In this document: positions 45,237 to 53,389 of the stretch, one piece after another
Numbering within the stretch: the stretch's first letter is position 1
Layout: every line of letters starts with the position of its first letter
Notes under the pieces: model-generated
Told to the model about the DNA's origin: nothing
What the model saw: the letters and a program-made list of their open reading frames with translations, nothing else
Databases searched by the model: none
Made by a program: the position numbers and the translations under genes
Assembly (NCBI GenBank): GCA_031399065.1
Contig: JANNOM010000025.1
Coordinates: forward strand, 1 to 64,000
Direction of reading: 5' to 3'
Origin: JADCRZ01 sp031399065
GTDB lineage: Bacteria; Bacteroidota; Bacteroidia; Chitinophagales; Chitinophagaceae
DNA length: 64,000 nucleotides

Positions 45237-46124
45237 ATGAAACAGGCACTTCTCAAGTTACATGCTGCGGTTTTTCTTTGGGGCTTTACCGGGGTACTGG
45301 GGCGGGCCATCTCTTTAAATGAAGGCTGGCTGGTTTGGTACCGGATGCTGATAACCGTGGCATCACTGCTTTTGTTTCAGCGATGGAGTGGTAAAATAAC
45401 GATGGTAGACCGTAAAACGGCATGGCAGCTTGCCGGAAGTGGTAGCGTGCTGGCGGTACACTGGTGTTTTTTTTATGGAAGCATCAAGTATAGCAATGTA
45501 TCCATCGCACTTACCTGCATGTCTGCATCGGGGTTGTTTACCGCATTGCTGGCACCTCTTATAAACAGGAATAAAATTGTTATAACCGAAGTGCTGCTGG
45601 GCATGATAGGTATAATAGGAATTTATATTATTTTTCATTTCGACCCTCACTATAAGGCAGGTATTATATTCGGACTTGTGGCATCCCTGCTTGCCTGCAT
45701 CTATACCATCTTAAGCGAAAAGCAGGTAGATGGCCGCTCCTCTCAAACAGTGATGTTATACCAGTTAAGCGGTGGATTAGTCGTCCTCACTGCACTAATG
45801 CCATTGTATATAAAATTTCTTTCTTCCGGAAACCCGGGTATAGTGATACCTTCCGGGTACGACTGGCCCTTATTACTGGTAATGAGTTGGGTATGTACCA
45901 TCGTTGCCATGAATCTGGCTTTACAGTCGCTGAAGCAGCTCAGTGCTTTTACACAGAATCTTACTATCAATATGGAACCGGTGTATGGCATAATATTCGC
46001 ATTTCTCATTTACCGGGAAAACGAACACCTGAGCAAAGGTTTTTTTGCAGGGTTCGCTTTAATAGCACTGGCAGTCATTTTACAGATGGCAAGAATTGTA
46101 AAGGGCAGAAAAGATAATTTATAA
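45237..46124 (+). CDS. EamA/DMT family transporter
   Basis: The 295-residue protein has ten membrane segments in two EamA repeats. The first repeat begins LHAAVFLWGFTGVLGRAIS, and the second covers about 150-285 with MVEPVYG-like INMEPVYGIIFAFLIYRE. DMT transporters export amino acids, metabolites or drugs. The substrate is unknown. It is in the same direction as the aldo/keto reductase and START-like genes, with gaps of 29 bases, and is followed by a tiny membrane protein gene. Confidence 0.88.
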   Translation: MKQALLKLHAAVFLWGFTGVLGRAISLNEGWLVWYRMLITVASLLLFQRWSGKITMVDRKTAWQLAGSGSVLAVHWCFFYGSIKYSNVSIALTCMSASGLFTALLAPLINRNKIVITEVLLGMIGIIGIYIIFHFDPHYKAGIIFGLVASLLACIYTILSEKQVDGRSSQTVMLYQLSGGLVVLTALMPLYIKFLSSGNPGIVIPSGYDWPLLLVMSWVCTIVAMNLALQSLKQLSAFTQNLTINMEPVYGIIFAFLIYRENEHLSKGFFAGFALIALAVILQMARIVKGRKDNL

Positions 46125-46153
46125 AATATTTTCATCAATAATAATACAACTAT

Positions 46154-46270
46154 ATGCCGAGCTGGTTAAGAGCACTTATTGCAGGTTTTGGAGCGAAAAA
46201 ATTAGGAGGTGGTTGCCTCAGTACCATTCTTATTTTTATCATTATATACTATGCCCTGGGCCATTGCTGA
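46154..46270 (+). CDS. 38-residue single-helix membrane protein
   Basis: A short frame encodes MPSWLRALIAGFGAKKLGGG followed by a hydrophobic segment (STILIFIIIYYAL, residues 23-35) and HC at the end. The amphipathic, glycine-rich first half and one membrane helix are typical of small Bacteroidota membrane proteins with a GAKKLGGGC motif, as far as I recall. It starts 29 bases after the EamA gene stop and ends 3 bases before the convergent gene's stop. Function unknown. Confidence 0.65.
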   Translation: MPSWLRALIAGFGAKKLGGGCLSTILIFIIIYYALGHC

Positions 46271-46273
46271 TTA

Positions 46274-46579
46274 TTACGCTTTTATTTTCAATGAAGCAAC
46301 TTCTTCAGCACCGGACGATATCACCACGTTAGAGTAGGGATTTGTACTTTGCAAGGCTTCATGATATTTAATACTTACTCTTTCGTTACCCGGGGCAAGT
46401 TTAGGTGTTATTTCCAGTAACAATTCTTGCGGAAGGTAACCTTGTTCCTTTCGTCCCAACTCGTATACAAGGCTTTTATCCTGTACATATATTTCTCCAT
46501 GTACATGAAGTTTGTTTTCCGATTCGTCTATCCAGGCTTTCCATTCGGTATCTTTTTTTGCTTCTAAAATATTTTCCAT
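46274..46579 (-). CDS. Hypothetical protein, 101 residues
   Basis: With the ATG at 46579 the protein has 101 residues. It is a small, all-beta-looking soluble protein (WKAWIDESENKLHVHGEIYV, then LVYELGRKEQGYLPQELLLEITPKL in successive strands) without known motifs. A longer frame adds 17 hydrophobic residues that do not resemble a signal peptide. Function unknown. Confidence 0.75.
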   Translation of the reverse strand: MENILEAKKDTEWKAWIDESENKLHVHGEIYVQDKSLVYELGRKEQGYLPQELLLEITPKLAPGNERVSIKYHEALQSTNPYSNVVISSGAEEVASLKIKA

Positions 46580-46723
46580 AATACTGTTTATATCATTAAA
46601 AAGAAAATAGTCATGCAAAAAACACACCATCCGGGAACCAATGAGATTTTATAATGAATAAGATATACAAGATCTTTAAATTGAAAATAGATCAGGCTAT
46701 TTTTTGATTGTGTAACAAGGATG

Positions 46724-47176
46724 CTATATCTCGACACTGCAATTGATCCACTCCGGATCGAAGCTTGCCTGATATTTTTTGTAAAAATTAATGGCAGGTG
46801 TGTTCCATTCCAGCACCTGCCATGTCATTCCATTCATCCTTTTTTCTTTTGCTTCCTTTATCATACGGTCGAATAATAATTTGCCAATGCCTTTGCCCCT
46901 CCATTCTTCCGTCACCAGTAAATCTTCCAGGTACATACGCTCCCCTTTCCAGGTGCTGAAGCGGATATAATAAAGTGCGAACCCCACAATGTTTTCATCT
47001 ACTTCGGCCACAAAAGCCCAATAAACGGGCGTTTCCCCGAAACCGCTTTTTTCAAATGCTGCCAGTTGTATAGTTACTTTTTCGGGTGCGTTTTCGAAGA
47101 GAGCCAGTTCTTTTACCAGTTCCATTAGCTGGGCACAATCGGCTTTTACCGCCCGGCGGATTGTTATTTCCATCAT
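46724..47176 (-). CDS. GNAT family N-acetyltransferase (spermidine/spermine type)
   Basis: With Met at 47176 the protein has 150 residues. The acetyl-CoA loop is RGKGIGKLLFDRMI, preceded by LEDLLVTEEW, and the C-terminal part has WNTPAINFYKKYQA. The pattern resembles diamine or thialysine acetyltransferases (SAT1/SAT2-like), which acetylate amino groups of small molecules. The specific substrate is unknown. It is divergent from a small lipoprotein gene. Confidence 0.9.
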   Translation of the reverse strand: MMEITIRRAVKADCAQLMELVKELALFENAPEKVTIQLAAFEKSGFGETPVYWAFVAEVDENIVGFALYYIRFSTWKGERMYLEDLLVTEEWRGKGIGKLLFDRMIKEAKEKRMNGMTWQVLEWNTPAINFYKKYQASFDPEWINCSVEI

Positions 47177-47263
47177 AATGCAAATATATTGAGATTTCAA
47201 TGGCTGATAATGCAGGTATACAAATGGTGGCACGGCTTTTTAACCGCATTAATAAAAAAGCTC

Positions 47264-47482
47264 ATGAAACAATATCTTTTAGCAACCATGGTTTTCTTTA
47301 CAGTAGCGTCTTGCAGTTCGCCAGGCCCGCTGACAGCCAATCCCGATGATGCCACCTCTTCCCCCGGTACGGTAGGTTCCTCAAAAATGACGGAGCAGAT
47401 GCCGCGTAAGCCTGTTAGGGATTCTCGTCCGTTTTCCGATACGGCTACGCAAAAAAGAGATAGTCTGCCCACCTTGCCTTAA
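47264..47482 (+). CDS. Small lipoprotein, 72 residues
   Basis: The ATG at 47264 gives a lipoprotein signal MKQYLLATMVFFTVASC with the lipidated cysteine at residue 17. The mature part (55 residues) is rich in Ser, Thr and Pro and lacks any fold-forming pattern, so it is probably disordered. An upstream in-frame start would mask the signal. It is convergent with pepE. Function unknown. Confidence 0.65.
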   Translation: MKQYLLATMVFFTVASCSSPGPLTANPDDATSSPGTVGSSKMTEQMPRKPVRDSRPFSDTATQKRDSLPTLP

Positions 47483-47497
47483 TAATAAAGTATCGAT

Positions 47498-48202
47498 TTA
47501 AAAATGAAATGAACTGCCCGCCGGTAATTCATAGGGTTCCCTGTTTTTTTCAAAGATCCTGGCGGGCAAATTTCCCCTGAGTACGATATCAGATCCCGCA
47601 ATCTGTATCCAGCTCCCTTCGCGAAGACCAGCCACGGTAATATCATTCTGTGTATGAAATTCCCTGATACGGGTTTCCCTGGATTCCCCCATGTGGTTAA
47701 TACCTGATATGGGATCCATATAATGAGGATTCAGATTAAAAGGAACGATACCCATTGTATGGAAGCTTTTCGGATATACGATAGGCATATCGTTGGTCGT
47801 TTGCATGTTTACTCCCGCTATATTGCTACCTGCGCTGGTGCCGAGATAAGGTATCCCTTTTTCCACATACTCTTTCATAAGATACATCCATCCACCCTCG
47901 TGCAGTTGTTTAACGAGCAAAAATGTATTTCCACCGCCGGTAAAAAATCCCTGTGCCTGCGAAATAGCTTCCCCGGGGTTCTTATAAGTATGTAATCCCT
48001 TTACTTTGATATCGATTTTGCTGAAAGCAACGGAAACGCGGTGAGTGTATTCATCGTGCGAAATGCCACCAGGTCGGGCGAAAGGGATAAAAATGATCTC
48101 AGATATATTATCGAACAGCTTTTTGATTGCCGGAAGAAGATAAGCAAGATATTCTTCTCCGTATAAGGTAGATGTACTGGCCAGGATAACATTTTTTTGC
48201 AT
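47498..48202 (-). CDS. pepE: Peptidase E (alpha-aspartyl dipeptidase)
   Basis: With Met at 48202 the protein has 234 residues, the family length. It belongs to the S51 class. The nucleophile serine is in GTSAGSN, preceded by FTGGGNTFLLVKQL, and the histidine is in NPHYMD. PepE cleaves N-terminal aspartyl dipeptides in the cytoplasm. A longer frame (48247) adds a hydrophobic stretch not found in PepE and was rejected. Confidence 0.93.
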   Translation of the reverse strand: MQKNVILASTSTLYGEEYLAYLLPAIKKLFDNISEIIFIPFARPGGISHDEYTHRVSVAFSKIDIKVKGLHTYKNPGEAISQAQGFFTGGGNTFLLVKQLHEGGWMYLMKEYVEKGIPYLGTSAGSNIAGVNMQTTNDMPIVYPKSFHTMGIVPFNLNPHYMDPISGINHMGESRETRIREFHTQNDITVAGLREGSWIQIAGSDIVLRGNLPARIFEKNREPYELPAGSSFHF

Positions 48203-48216
48203 GTACAAATATAATA

Positions 48217-48244
48217 AAAGCCACCCCAAACATGGAATGGCTTT
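48217..48244 (-). terminator. Terminator-like hairpin upstream of pepE
   Basis: A 7-bp stem, aaagcca with tggcttt around a 14-base loop, is followed on the minus strand by T-rich sequence. It may end the transcript of the gene at 48361. Confidence 0.4.
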
Positions 48245-48360
48245 CATTTTATCGCTTGCGGGTTAGTAAGCTAAAACAGTAACGATCGCATTGCCTGATT
48301 TATTGTAAAAGGCTTATACCCGGATAAATTATCAGTTGACTATTACATTGTTTCTCCGGC

Positions 48361-48636
48361 TCAGGGATATTGAGAAGGAAAAGTGCGGTCCTTGATAATG
48401 GTAAAGGAATATTCTTTACCTGTCCTTTTTGCTGCATTATAAGCTGCGTTGGTAACATCCTGCAACGTTACATTACCTTGCCTGTTATATTCAGTCGCTT
48501 TAAGCGCGAACGTATTGCTGGAGTTCCATAGATTCTTTACCGGTGTAAAAGATTCTTTTGCCATTTCCGCGTTTAATTTCTGATAGTCTTTTTCGTCTGC
48601 ATTAAAAAGTTCGATGCGTGTGATGTATTTAGCCAT
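48361..48636 (-). CDS. Small hypothetical protein, possibly DUF2622/GhoS-like
   Basis: The 91-residue protein begins MAKYITRIELFNADEKDYQ and has the strand-helix-strand-strand-helix-strand order of a ferredoxin-like fold. The last part (TNAAYNAAKRTGKEYSFTII) pairs a helix with an edge strand. It reminds me of the DUF2622 family that includes GhoS, a Cas2-like endoribonuclease antitoxin in E. coli. The likeness is in pattern only and no toxin partner is adjacent. It may be a stand-alone regulator. Confidence 0.6.
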   Translation of the reverse strand: MAKYITRIELFNADEKDYQKLNAEMAKESFTPVKNLWNSSNTFALKATEYNRQGNVTLQDVTNAAYNAAKRTGKEYSFTIIKDRTFPSQYP

Positions 48637-48678
48637 TGTATAAGATTTTAAGTTAGGATAATAATAAATGTAATAATG

Positions 48679-49074
48679 TTAGAAAATACAGGAGATATAT
48701 TTAACACAACATCGTTCCCCGGAATAGGCGGTATACAGATTGCCGGCTGCTTTTAAGATAATATCATATTCTGTTGCTTTGGTCAGTTTTAATTCCTGTG
48801 CCTGATAACCATCGTAACTGACAATAAGTATTTTGTCTGAAGTGGAAATACTGAGGGTAAAACTTCCATCTGCCTGGGTGCCGGTTGACTTATTCGTTCC
48901 TTTGACCGTTATACTGGCACCTTCTATCGGGAGCGATTCTTCGAAAGAAGTTACTTTCCCGTTAATTATGACCTGCTTCTCCTGCGCCATAGACGATGTA
49001 GTGGTTGCCAGGAGTAAAGGAATAAGAAATAATAGGAGAAAGGCTTTATTTATGGAAAAAGAAAGAATAAACAT
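48679..49074 (-). CDS. Secreted carboxypeptidase-regulatory-like domain protein
   Basis: The 131-residue precursor has a signal peptide (about 1-30, ending SMA) and one CarboxypepD_reg-like beta-sandwich (about 35-110, NGKVTSFEESLPIEGASITVKG and DGSFTLSIS). In Bacteroidota this domain normally precedes the plug of SusC-like TonB receptors. Here the frame ends about 20 residues later with NLYTAYSGERCCVKYISCIF, including two adjacent cysteines, and no plug or barrel follows. It may be a stand-alone secreted domain or the remnant of a deleted receptor. Confidence 0.75.
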   Translation of the reverse strand: MFILSFSINKAFLLLFLIPLLLATTTSSMAQEKQVIINGKVTSFEESLPIEGASITVKGTNKSTGTQADGSFTLSISTSDKILIVSYDGYQAQELKLTKATEYDIILKAAGNLYTAYSGERCCVKYISCIF

Positions 49075-49185
49075 GTATCATTAATTAGTCCACTAAATTA
49101 ATAGACAATATTGACACCGCAAAATAAAATTGCAGGAAAACAGATTTTTTTATTGGACACCGTATTGGAAAGATGTATGAAATAC

Positions 49186-49650
49186 TTATCCGTTAAGGGC
49201 TTTAATCATTTTATAATGCTGTATGCCCGCTTCTTCAAACTGGCTGCCCTGTTTCTGAAAACCAAGTGTAATGTAAAAATCCACTGCAGATAATTGCGCG
49301 TTCAGGTAAACAGTGTCGGTTGTAGACGGAAGATCGCTAAGCACGGCATTTACCAAAGCGGTGCCCACCTTCTTGCCCCGGAACTCTTTTAATACGGCGA
49401 ACCGTTCCAGTTTATAGCCGTTCTCCGTTTTACGCCAGCGGGCGGCACCAGCGGGATGCCCGTTATATCTTGCTATAAAATGAATGGATACATCGTCATT
49501 TTCCCATTCCAATTCAGGCGGACAGCCTTGTTCTTCCACAAACACCTTTCTGCGGATCGATAAAGCCACGGAAAGGTCTTCTTTATCACTAATTTTTTTT
49601 ACTTCTGTCGCAGTTTTCATTTTATCTGGTATTCTGGTGATGGTAAGCAT
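49186..49650 (-). CDS. GNAT family N-acetyltransferase (YjcF/ElaA-like)
   Basis: The 154-residue protein has LSIRRKVFVEEQGCPPELEWE at the start of the domain (split around residues 30-50), then GAARWRK, LERFAVLKEFRGKKVGTALVNAVL for acetyl-CoA binding and FYITLGFQKQGSQFEEAGIQHYKM at the end. This resembles the YjcF/ElaA group, whose substrates are mostly unknown. Met11 (49620) could be the start. It is a single gene. Confidence 0.88.
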   Translation of the reverse strand: MLTITRIPDKMKTATEVKKISDKEDLSVALSIRRKVFVEEQGCPPELEWENDDVSIHFIARYNGHPAGAARWRKTENGYKLERFAVLKEFRGKKVGTALVNAVLSDLPSTTDTVYLNAQLSAVDFYITLGFQKQGSQFEEAGIQHYKMIKALNG

Positions 49651-49715
49651 ATTTAAAAAGCAGGTTAAAGATACATTACAGGGATATCTAAATAGAAACA
49701 GGCATCAGGCACTAT

Positions 49716-51203
49716 TTATTTTCTATGGAGCAGCCTTTTCTCTATCCAGGTTTTGAAATCGAATAGTGTGGCCAGGTCTACCTCGTAATGACTCTTCCCA
49801 ATAATTTCGAACTGTTCTTTTATTTCCAGACATAGTTTGTTTCGTTCCTTACCGGTCATGGATATACTGGCGTTCTCTATATATTTTACCAGTATTTTTT
49901 CCAGAAGGAAAGCGTTGCTCTCTTTGTATTTTATTCCGCGCTTTACAGATCTTATTTCGTCAAAAAGCAGATCGTAATACTGCATTTCGTGGTGGATTAG
50001 CAATTTCAATATCCTAAACATCCGGAAACAGGTTAGCATTTGGTATTGGCGGGGTACGGAAAGTACTCTTTCAATATAAACAAGTGCATCGGTATAACGT
50101 TGATTGCTGAAACAGCACAATGCCATGTAAAGGAATACTTCCAGTTGTTTTTGTTTGCTTACCAAGTGAATCCGTTTAAGAAGTGTTTTTTCTGTATCCT
50201 GCATCAAAAGCAGGGCTTCTTTAAACTGCAAAGAACTTAATAATTGCGCGCTTTTGTAAATGAAAAAGATACAATCGATATTCAGTTGAATATAACCTGG
50301 TACGGTAATGGGTAATTGTAGCTTTTGCAGAAAAAAATCCATGTCCTTATGCCGGCCGATGGTTCTTAAACTGCTTAGTACGCTTTCGAGCATGGATATA
50401 TAGTCGCTGACGTTTCCAGGAAGCATTACTTCCTGGTTTTCAAAAATCGTATTCAATTCGTAAAATATCCGGAGTGCGGAATCATAGTCATTTGTAGCCA
50501 CAAAATAATGTGATTGAAAGAGCAGGCGCAGCTTTTTGCTTTCAATGTTTTCCGAAGCGGGGTGCACCACCAGGTCAAGTTCACTCAGTACCAGGTCGTT
50601 CAGTTTGTTTTTCTGCGCTTCATTTTTTATGAGACCGTTTTCTATAATGCGCTGCCGTAGCAACTTGTATAAAGAATTGTATTGGTTTATCTTCTTTTCA
50701 TCATTCAACAGATTCTGGACGGCCATTTGTTTGGCGGTCAACTCGTTTTCAGAAATTATGGAAAAATTAAGATTGCTGTGGTATTGCATTTCCAGTTTTA
50801 ACGCCATTATTTCCACGAGTTTCATTTCACTTTTCCGGGCTTTTTCACGTATACTTTTTAGTCTGTCGAAGCAGTCCCCGTAAAGATTTTTCTCAAATAA
50901 CAGCGTTGCTTTAATGGTATCCGTTAACAACGCAAGGTGTTTATCGCTTTCTACCCGCAATTCAAGTAGCGCATCCAACAGCAGCTTAAATAAATACTTA
51001 CAGGCTGTTTCAAAAGATGAACCTGTACTTTTCTTCTCAAACTGTTTTTTCAATTCCTGTCTGGGAACCTGGTCCTCTATCAGTTTATAAAGGAGCCAGT
51101 AATCTTTCTTACCTCCATTCAGGCCTGTTTTTATAGTGAAATATTTTTTTTCACCGGTGGAAAGGGTATATACCAAGGAAACCAGGCTAGATAACGTTGC
51201 CAT
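49716..51203 (-). CDS. Helical-repeat (TPR-like) protein of unknown function
   Basis: The 495-residue protein is cytoplasmic and almost wholly alpha-helical, with TPR-like pairs such as DYDSALRIFYELNTIF and RYTDALVYIERVLSVP. No catalytic or DNA-binding domain was found. Its N terminus (TLSSLVSLVYTLSTGEKKYF) is unlike its helical body. Proteins of this kind occur in Bacteroidota without known role. It stands alone between a GNAT gene and the divergent ribokinase gene. Confidence 0.8.
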   Translation of the reverse strand: MATLSSLVSLVYTLSTGEKKYFTIKTGLNGGKKDYWLLYKLIEDQVPRQELKKQFEKKSTGSSFETACKYLFKLLLDALLELRVESDKHLALLTDTIKATLLFEKNLYGDCFDRLKSIREKARKSEMKLVEIMALKLEMQYHSNLNFSIISENELTAKQMAVQNLLNDEKKINQYNSLYKLLRQRIIENGLIKNEAQKNKLNDLVLSELDLVVHPASENIESKKLRLLFQSHYFVATNDYDSALRIFYELNTIFENQEVMLPGNVSDYISMLESVLSSLRTIGRHKDMDFFLQKLQLPITVPGYIQLNIDCIFFIYKSAQLLSSLQFKEALLLMQDTEKTLLKRIHLVSKQKQLEVFLYMALCCFSNQRYTDALVYIERVLSVPRQYQMLTCFRMFRILKLLIHHEMQYYDLLFDEIRSVKRGIKYKESNAFLLEKILVKYIENASISMTGKERNKLCLEIKEQFEIIGKSHYEVDLATLFDFKTWIEKRLLHRK

Positions 51204-51374
51204 ATTTATAATTAGCTTAAATGTAATTGATAAATGTAGATGAATTGCCTGTAATTAATGGTTAAAATTAATGGAGATGAAAGAAAATGACTGTTTATGT
51301 TTGTCTGTTTTAGTGTTTCGCTGGTTTAAGAATATCATACATACTGGCTATTTTTAGTCATTATTTATTTGCCA

Positions 51375-52298
51375 ATGAAATCGTCCATTTTTGTAGTCGG
51401 CAGTTCTAATACCGACATGGTAATCAGAGCCGAACATCTTCCCGCTGCCGGAGAAACGATACTGGGAGGTACATTTTTTATGAATCCGGGAGGAAAAGGG
51501 GCCAACCAGGCAGTAGCCGCCGCGCGACTTGGTGGCAGCGTGCTTTTTGTGTGTAAAACGGGAAATGATATTTTCGGCCGTCAGTCGGTACAACTTTTCA
51601 AAGACGAAAGCATCGATACATCCTACCTGTTATCGGACAGCGCCAACCCATCTGGGGTAGCACTTATTACGGTCGATAAAGAAGGCGAAAATTGTATCGT
51701 AGTGGCTTCCGGGTCCAATGCAACGCTTACTCCGGGCGACCTGGAAGAAGCGATGCCTGCCATAACAAAAGCAGCTGTCCTATTGCTTCAACTTGAAATC
51801 CCGCTGGCAACTGTTGAATATGCAGCACAAAGCGCAGCGGAAGCAGGCGTTAAAGTCATTTTAAACCCCGCGCCCGCTCAGAAACTTCCATCTTCCCTTT
51901 TCCGCAATATCAGTATCATTACACCTAATAAAAACGAGGCCGAAGTATTATCGGGGATTAAAGCAGATAATATGGAAGATGCAAAAAAGGCCGCGGCTGC
52001 GATTCATGAAAAGGGAGTGGAAACGGTAATCATTACATTAGGTTCAGCCGGTGCACTGGTATATCATGAAAAAACCTTTACACATGTAACGGCCTTAAAG
52101 GTAAAAGCGGTAGATACTACGGCTGCGGGCGATGTATTTAACGGGGCCCTGGCCGTTGCCCTGTCGGAGCAGAAAGATATAATAGCCGCTACCGAATTTG
52201 CCTGCAGGGCCGCTGCCATTTCCGTGACCCGTTTAGGAGCACAGTCTTCTGCCCCGCAACGCAGTGAACTGGTTGCAGGATCATCCGTGTTTATGTAG
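51375..52298 (+). CDS. rbsK: Ribokinase (PfkB family)
   Basis: With the ATG at 51375 the protein has 307 residues. The pfkB signatures are the N-terminal NPGGKGANQAVAAARLGG and the C-terminal DTTAAGDVFNGALAVAL, whose aspartate is the catalytic base. TPNKNEAE and ITLGSAGAL are also typical. It phosphorylates ribose or a related pentose with ATP. It is followed by a sugar transporter gene and a secreted glycosidase gene in the same direction, which fits pentose uptake and use. A TTG two codons upstream is a less likely start. Confidence 0.93.
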   Translation: MKSSIFVVGSSNTDMVIRAEHLPAAGETILGGTFFMNPGGKGANQAVAAARLGGSVLFVCKTGNDIFGRQSVQLFKDESIDTSYLLSDSANPSGVALITVDKEGENCIVVASGSNATLTPGDLEEAMPAITKAAVLLLQLEIPLATVEYAAQSAAEAGVKVILNPAPAQKLPSSLFRNISIITPNKNEAEVLSGIKADNMEDAKKAAAAIHEKGVETVIITLGSAGALVYHEKTFTHVTALKVKAVDTTAAGDVFNGALAVALSEQKDIIAATEFACRAAAISVTRLGAQSSAPQRSELVAGSSVFM

Positions 52299-52355
52299 GT
52301 GAAATAAAATTTTGTGTTATAATACGATTGCTGTTACAAGAAAATATGCCACACT

Positions 52356-53357
52356 ATGTTTATCATTCATAACTATTCCGTTGCCATCCTGTTCTGTATT
52401 ATTACCATGCTATGCTGGGGATCCTGGGCCAACACACAAAAACTCGCCGGCAAAACCTGGAGGTTCGAGCTTTTTTACTGGGACTATGTAATAGGGATAT
52501 TTATCTTTTCCCTTCTTTCGGCGTTTACCCTGGGTAGTTATGGTGAACAAGGCCGAAGCTTTATGGAGGATATCGCCCAAGCCGACCCTGGGAATATCGG
52601 CAGTGCATTGCTGGGAGGCATTATATTTAATGCAGCCAATATCCTGCTTTCGGCGGCCATCGCTATCGCCGGTATGTCCGTGGCGTTTCCCGTGGCCATC
52701 GGGTTAGCACTTGTTTTGGGTGTAATTATCAATTACTCTGCTTCCCGGCAGGGCGACCCGGTTTTTCTATTTGCGGGGGTAGGGTTGATTATGCTTGCTA
52801 TCCTTTTTAATGCCGCGGCTTATCATAAAAAAAGTGTTTCAAGCAGTAAGGTTTCCGCAAAAGGTCTTTATTTGTCGCTGATAGCAGGGTTGCTGATGTC
52901 TTTTTTCTATCGTTTTATCGCATCTTCTATGGATATGGAAAATTTTGCAATGCCTGCTTCCGGAAAAATGACGCCTTATACGGCGGTATTTATTTTTTCG
53001 ATCGGCATCGTGGCAAGCAATTTTTTGTTCAATACCCTTTTTATGAAATACCCTACCAGTGGAACGCCGACTAACTACAAAGAATATCTGAGCGGCAATT
53101 TCCGGACACACCTGATCGGCGTGCTGGGTGGGTTGATATGGGGCATGGGTAACTCGTTTAACCTGGTAGCAGCAGGCAAGGCAGGACCAGCCATATCGTA
53201 TGGACTGGGACAGGGGGCAACGCTGGTAGCCGCTTTGTGGGGTGTTTTTGTGTGGAAGGAATTTAAAAATTCACCCCGAACGGTTAATAATCTGCTTACA
53301 GCGATGTTTTTCTTTTTTGTGACAGGCCTGATTTTAATTATTGTGTCTGGAAGGTGA
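52356..53357 (+). CDS. DMT superfamily sugar transporter (GRP/RhaT-like)
   Basis: The 333-residue membrane protein has ten segments. The N-terminal CWGSWANTQKLAGKTWRFELFYWDY motif (spread over residues 20-44) matches the glucose/ribose porter and L-rhamnose transporter group of the DMT superfamily. Later, GLIWGMGNSFNLVAAGKAGPAISYGLGQGATLVAALWG is typical. It probably imports a pentose or similar monosaccharide by proton symport. It lies 57 bases after the ribokinase gene and 32 bases before a GH127-like gene. Confidence 0.87.
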   Translation: MFIIHNYSVAILFCIITMLCWGSWANTQKLAGKTWRFELFYWDYVIGIFIFSLLSAFTLGSYGEQGRSFMEDIAQADPGNIGSALLGGIIFNAANILLSAAIAIAGMSVAFPVAIGLALVLGVIINYSASRQGDPVFLFAGVGLIMLAILFNAAAYHKKSVSSSKVSAKGLYLSLIAGLLMSFFYRFIASSMDMENFAMPASGKMTPYTAVFIFSIGIVASNFLFNTLFMKYPTSGTPTNYKEYLSGNFRTHLIGVLGGLIWGMGNSFNLVAAGKAGPAISYGLGQGATLVAALWGVFVWKEFKNSPRTVNNLLTAMFFFFVTGLILIIVSGR

Positions 53358-53389
53358 GAACAATAAATACATTTTAAATTTGATTAACA

